From contig CAMZLA010000102.1 of the NCBI GenBank assembly GCA_947311665.1, positions 1-6,767 of the forward strand: DNA of 6,767 nt, written 5' to 3'. The stretch is from an uncultured Candidatus Altimarinota bacterium. GTDB taxonomy: Bacteria; Patescibacteriota; Gracilibacteria; CAIRYL01. How positions within the stretch are numbered: position 1 is the stretch's first letter; every line of letters starts with the position of its first letter. The translations under genes and the position numbers were made by a program. Positions 5,905 to 6,767 of the stretch are shown here, piece by piece. The notes beneath the pieces were generated by a model that saw only the letters and a list, made by a program, of their open reading frames with translations, did no database searches and was not told where the DNA came from.

Positions 5905-6767
5905 TACTTCATTGCTCCTCGTAACATTTCAATTTCATCTCTATAGTCAGCAGCTTTTTCAAATTCTAGATTTTGCACTGCAATATCAAGTTTTGCTTCT
6001 AAATCTTTTATCCAATCTTTAATATTATCTTTTTTACTATTAGATATTTTTTCTTTTCTCTTCTTTTTCCCAAGATCTAAAGATTTTATAGATTTAATAA
6101 TTGTTTTTGGAGTAATTCCATGTTTTTCATTATATGCTTCTTGTTTCTCTCTTCTTCTATCTGTTTCTTCAATACACTGTTCCATTGCTTCTGTCATTAC
6201 ATCACCATACATTATAGCAATTCCTTCACTATTTCGTGCTACTCGCCCTACAATTTGTAAAAGAGCATCTCGAGACCGAAGAAACCCTCGTTTATCAGCA
6301 TCTAAAATAGCAATTAAAGAAACTTCTGGTAAATCTAACCCCTCTCTCAAAAGATTAACCCCAACAATAACATCAAGTTTCCCTTCTCGCAATTCTTGAA
6401 TAGTTTCAATTCGTTCAAATGTTTCAATTTCTGAATGTAAATATTTAGATTTCACACCAATTTCTTCAAAATATCCAGAAAGTTTTTCTGCCATTTTTTT
6501 TGTTGCAGTAGTAATTAAAACTCGTTCTCCTTTTTTCATTCGTTTTTCTATTTCAATATTCAAATCATCAATTTGATTATTTGCTTCAGATTTTTTTATA
6601 GTATGCACATTTTCATTCCATTTATCAGATTGAGAAGGACGAACTGAAATTTGTGGATCTAATAATCCTGTAGGACGAATAATTTGTTCTGCAAAATCTT
6701 TTTTTACATCACAATGTTCATATTCATATTTTCCTGGTGTAGCAGAAACATAAATAGCTTTATTTAT
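5904..6767 (-). CDS. uvrB: UvrB, excinuclease ABC subunit B; C-terminal part, 5' end outside window
   Basis: The frame is open to the right edge and gives the last 287 residues of a protein that is usually about 660-680 long. UvrB loads onto damaged DNA with UvrA and recruits UvrC for nucleotide excision repair. Counting from the first visible codon, YVSATPGKYE (6-15) and IIRPTGLLDP (29-38) open the fragment. The second helicase domain follows, with VGVNLLREGLDLPE (135-148) and motif VI QIVGRVARN (171-179), which keeps Gln171 and Arg175/Arg178. ETDRRREKQ (201-209) and HGITP (216-220) are characteristic of UvrB. The C-terminal UVR domain (about 251-285, NLEFEKAADYRDEI) contacts UvrC. Two oddities stand out: about 17 extra residues between VRP (42-44) and QIDDL (65-69), and Arg160 in DADKRGFLRS, where Glu is usual. 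A GTG at 6608 is an internal Val codon, not the start. The gene converges on the type IV ATPase gene. Confidence 0.97.
   Translation of the reverse strand: MNKAIYVSATPGKYEYEHCDVKKDFAEQIIRPTGLLDPQISVRPSQSDKWNENVHTIKKSEANNQIDDLNIEIEKRMKKGERVLITTATKKMAEKLSGYFEEIGVKSKYLHSEIETFERIETIQELREGKLDVIVGVNLLREGLDLPEVSLIAILDADKRGFLRSRDALLQIVGRVARNSEGIAIMYGDVMTEAMEQCIEETDRRREKQEAYNEKHGITPKTIIKSIKSLDLGKKKRKEKISNSKKDNIKDWIKDLEAKLDIAVQNLEFEKAADYRDEIEMLRGAMK

Noticed and set aside
5904..6608. Short UvrB starting at the GTG at 6608
   Set aside because: The frame continues upstream to the window edge with conserved UvrB motifs (YVSATPG, IIRPTGLLDP), so the gene is cut by the window and not truncated.
1..6767. 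UGA recoded to glycine (as in Gracilibacteria/Absconditabacteria)
   Set aside because: All four genes read without any in-frame TGA, and glycines, including those of Walker A, use GGN codons. The three visible stops are TAA or TAG, so absence of TGA stops alone is not informative.

Overview
This is a very A/T-rich window, with long A and T runs and low-GC codons, and it is almost fully coding. It holds four protein genes. Two are cut by the window edges. I see no rRNA, tRNA, CRISPR array or insertion sequence. The gene set fits a Candidate Phyla Radiation (Patescibacteria) bacterium: a two-gene unit of a PrsW-type membrane protease and a large VirD4-like type IV secretion ATPase with the N-terminal region common in that group, next to uvrB. 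That assignment is inference from family resemblance. The standard genetic code fits: roughly 2,200 sense codons contain no in-frame TGA, which argues against the UGA=Gly groups (Gracilibacteria, Absconditabacteria).

Layout. Positions 1-2333 (minus strand) are one uninterrupted reading frame of 777 visible codons that runs off the left edge. It encodes a RelA/SpoT homologue (RSH). In order it has an HD hydrolase domain with all expected catalytic residues, a synthetase-like domain that has lost key catalytic residues, a divergent TGS domain, a helical region, an ACT-like domain, and then at least three transmembrane helices. Because no stop codon lies inside the window, this gene is easy to miss in a simple ORF scan. 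Positions 2334-2446 form a divergent promoter region with a perfect extended -10 (TGATATAAT) facing right. Positions 2447-3232 encode a PrsW-family membrane protease. Seven bases later, 3240-5873 encodes an 877-residue VirD4/TraG-like ATPase, very probably in the same operon. A pure A/T inverted repeat (5874-5904) lies between this gene and the convergent uvrB. Positions 5904-6767 (minus strand) are the C-terminal 287 residues of UvrB.

How the genes fit together. The rightward pair looks like a membrane unit: a VirD4-like motor for DNA or protein transfer, with a PrsW-like protein encoded just before it. uvrB is a housekeeping excision-repair gene transcribed toward that pair. The leftward RSH gene is the most unusual item. 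It looks like a membrane-anchored enzyme able to hydrolyse (p)ppGpp but probably unable to make it. This combination differs from the usual cytosolic Rel/SpoT plan, which ends at the ACT domain.
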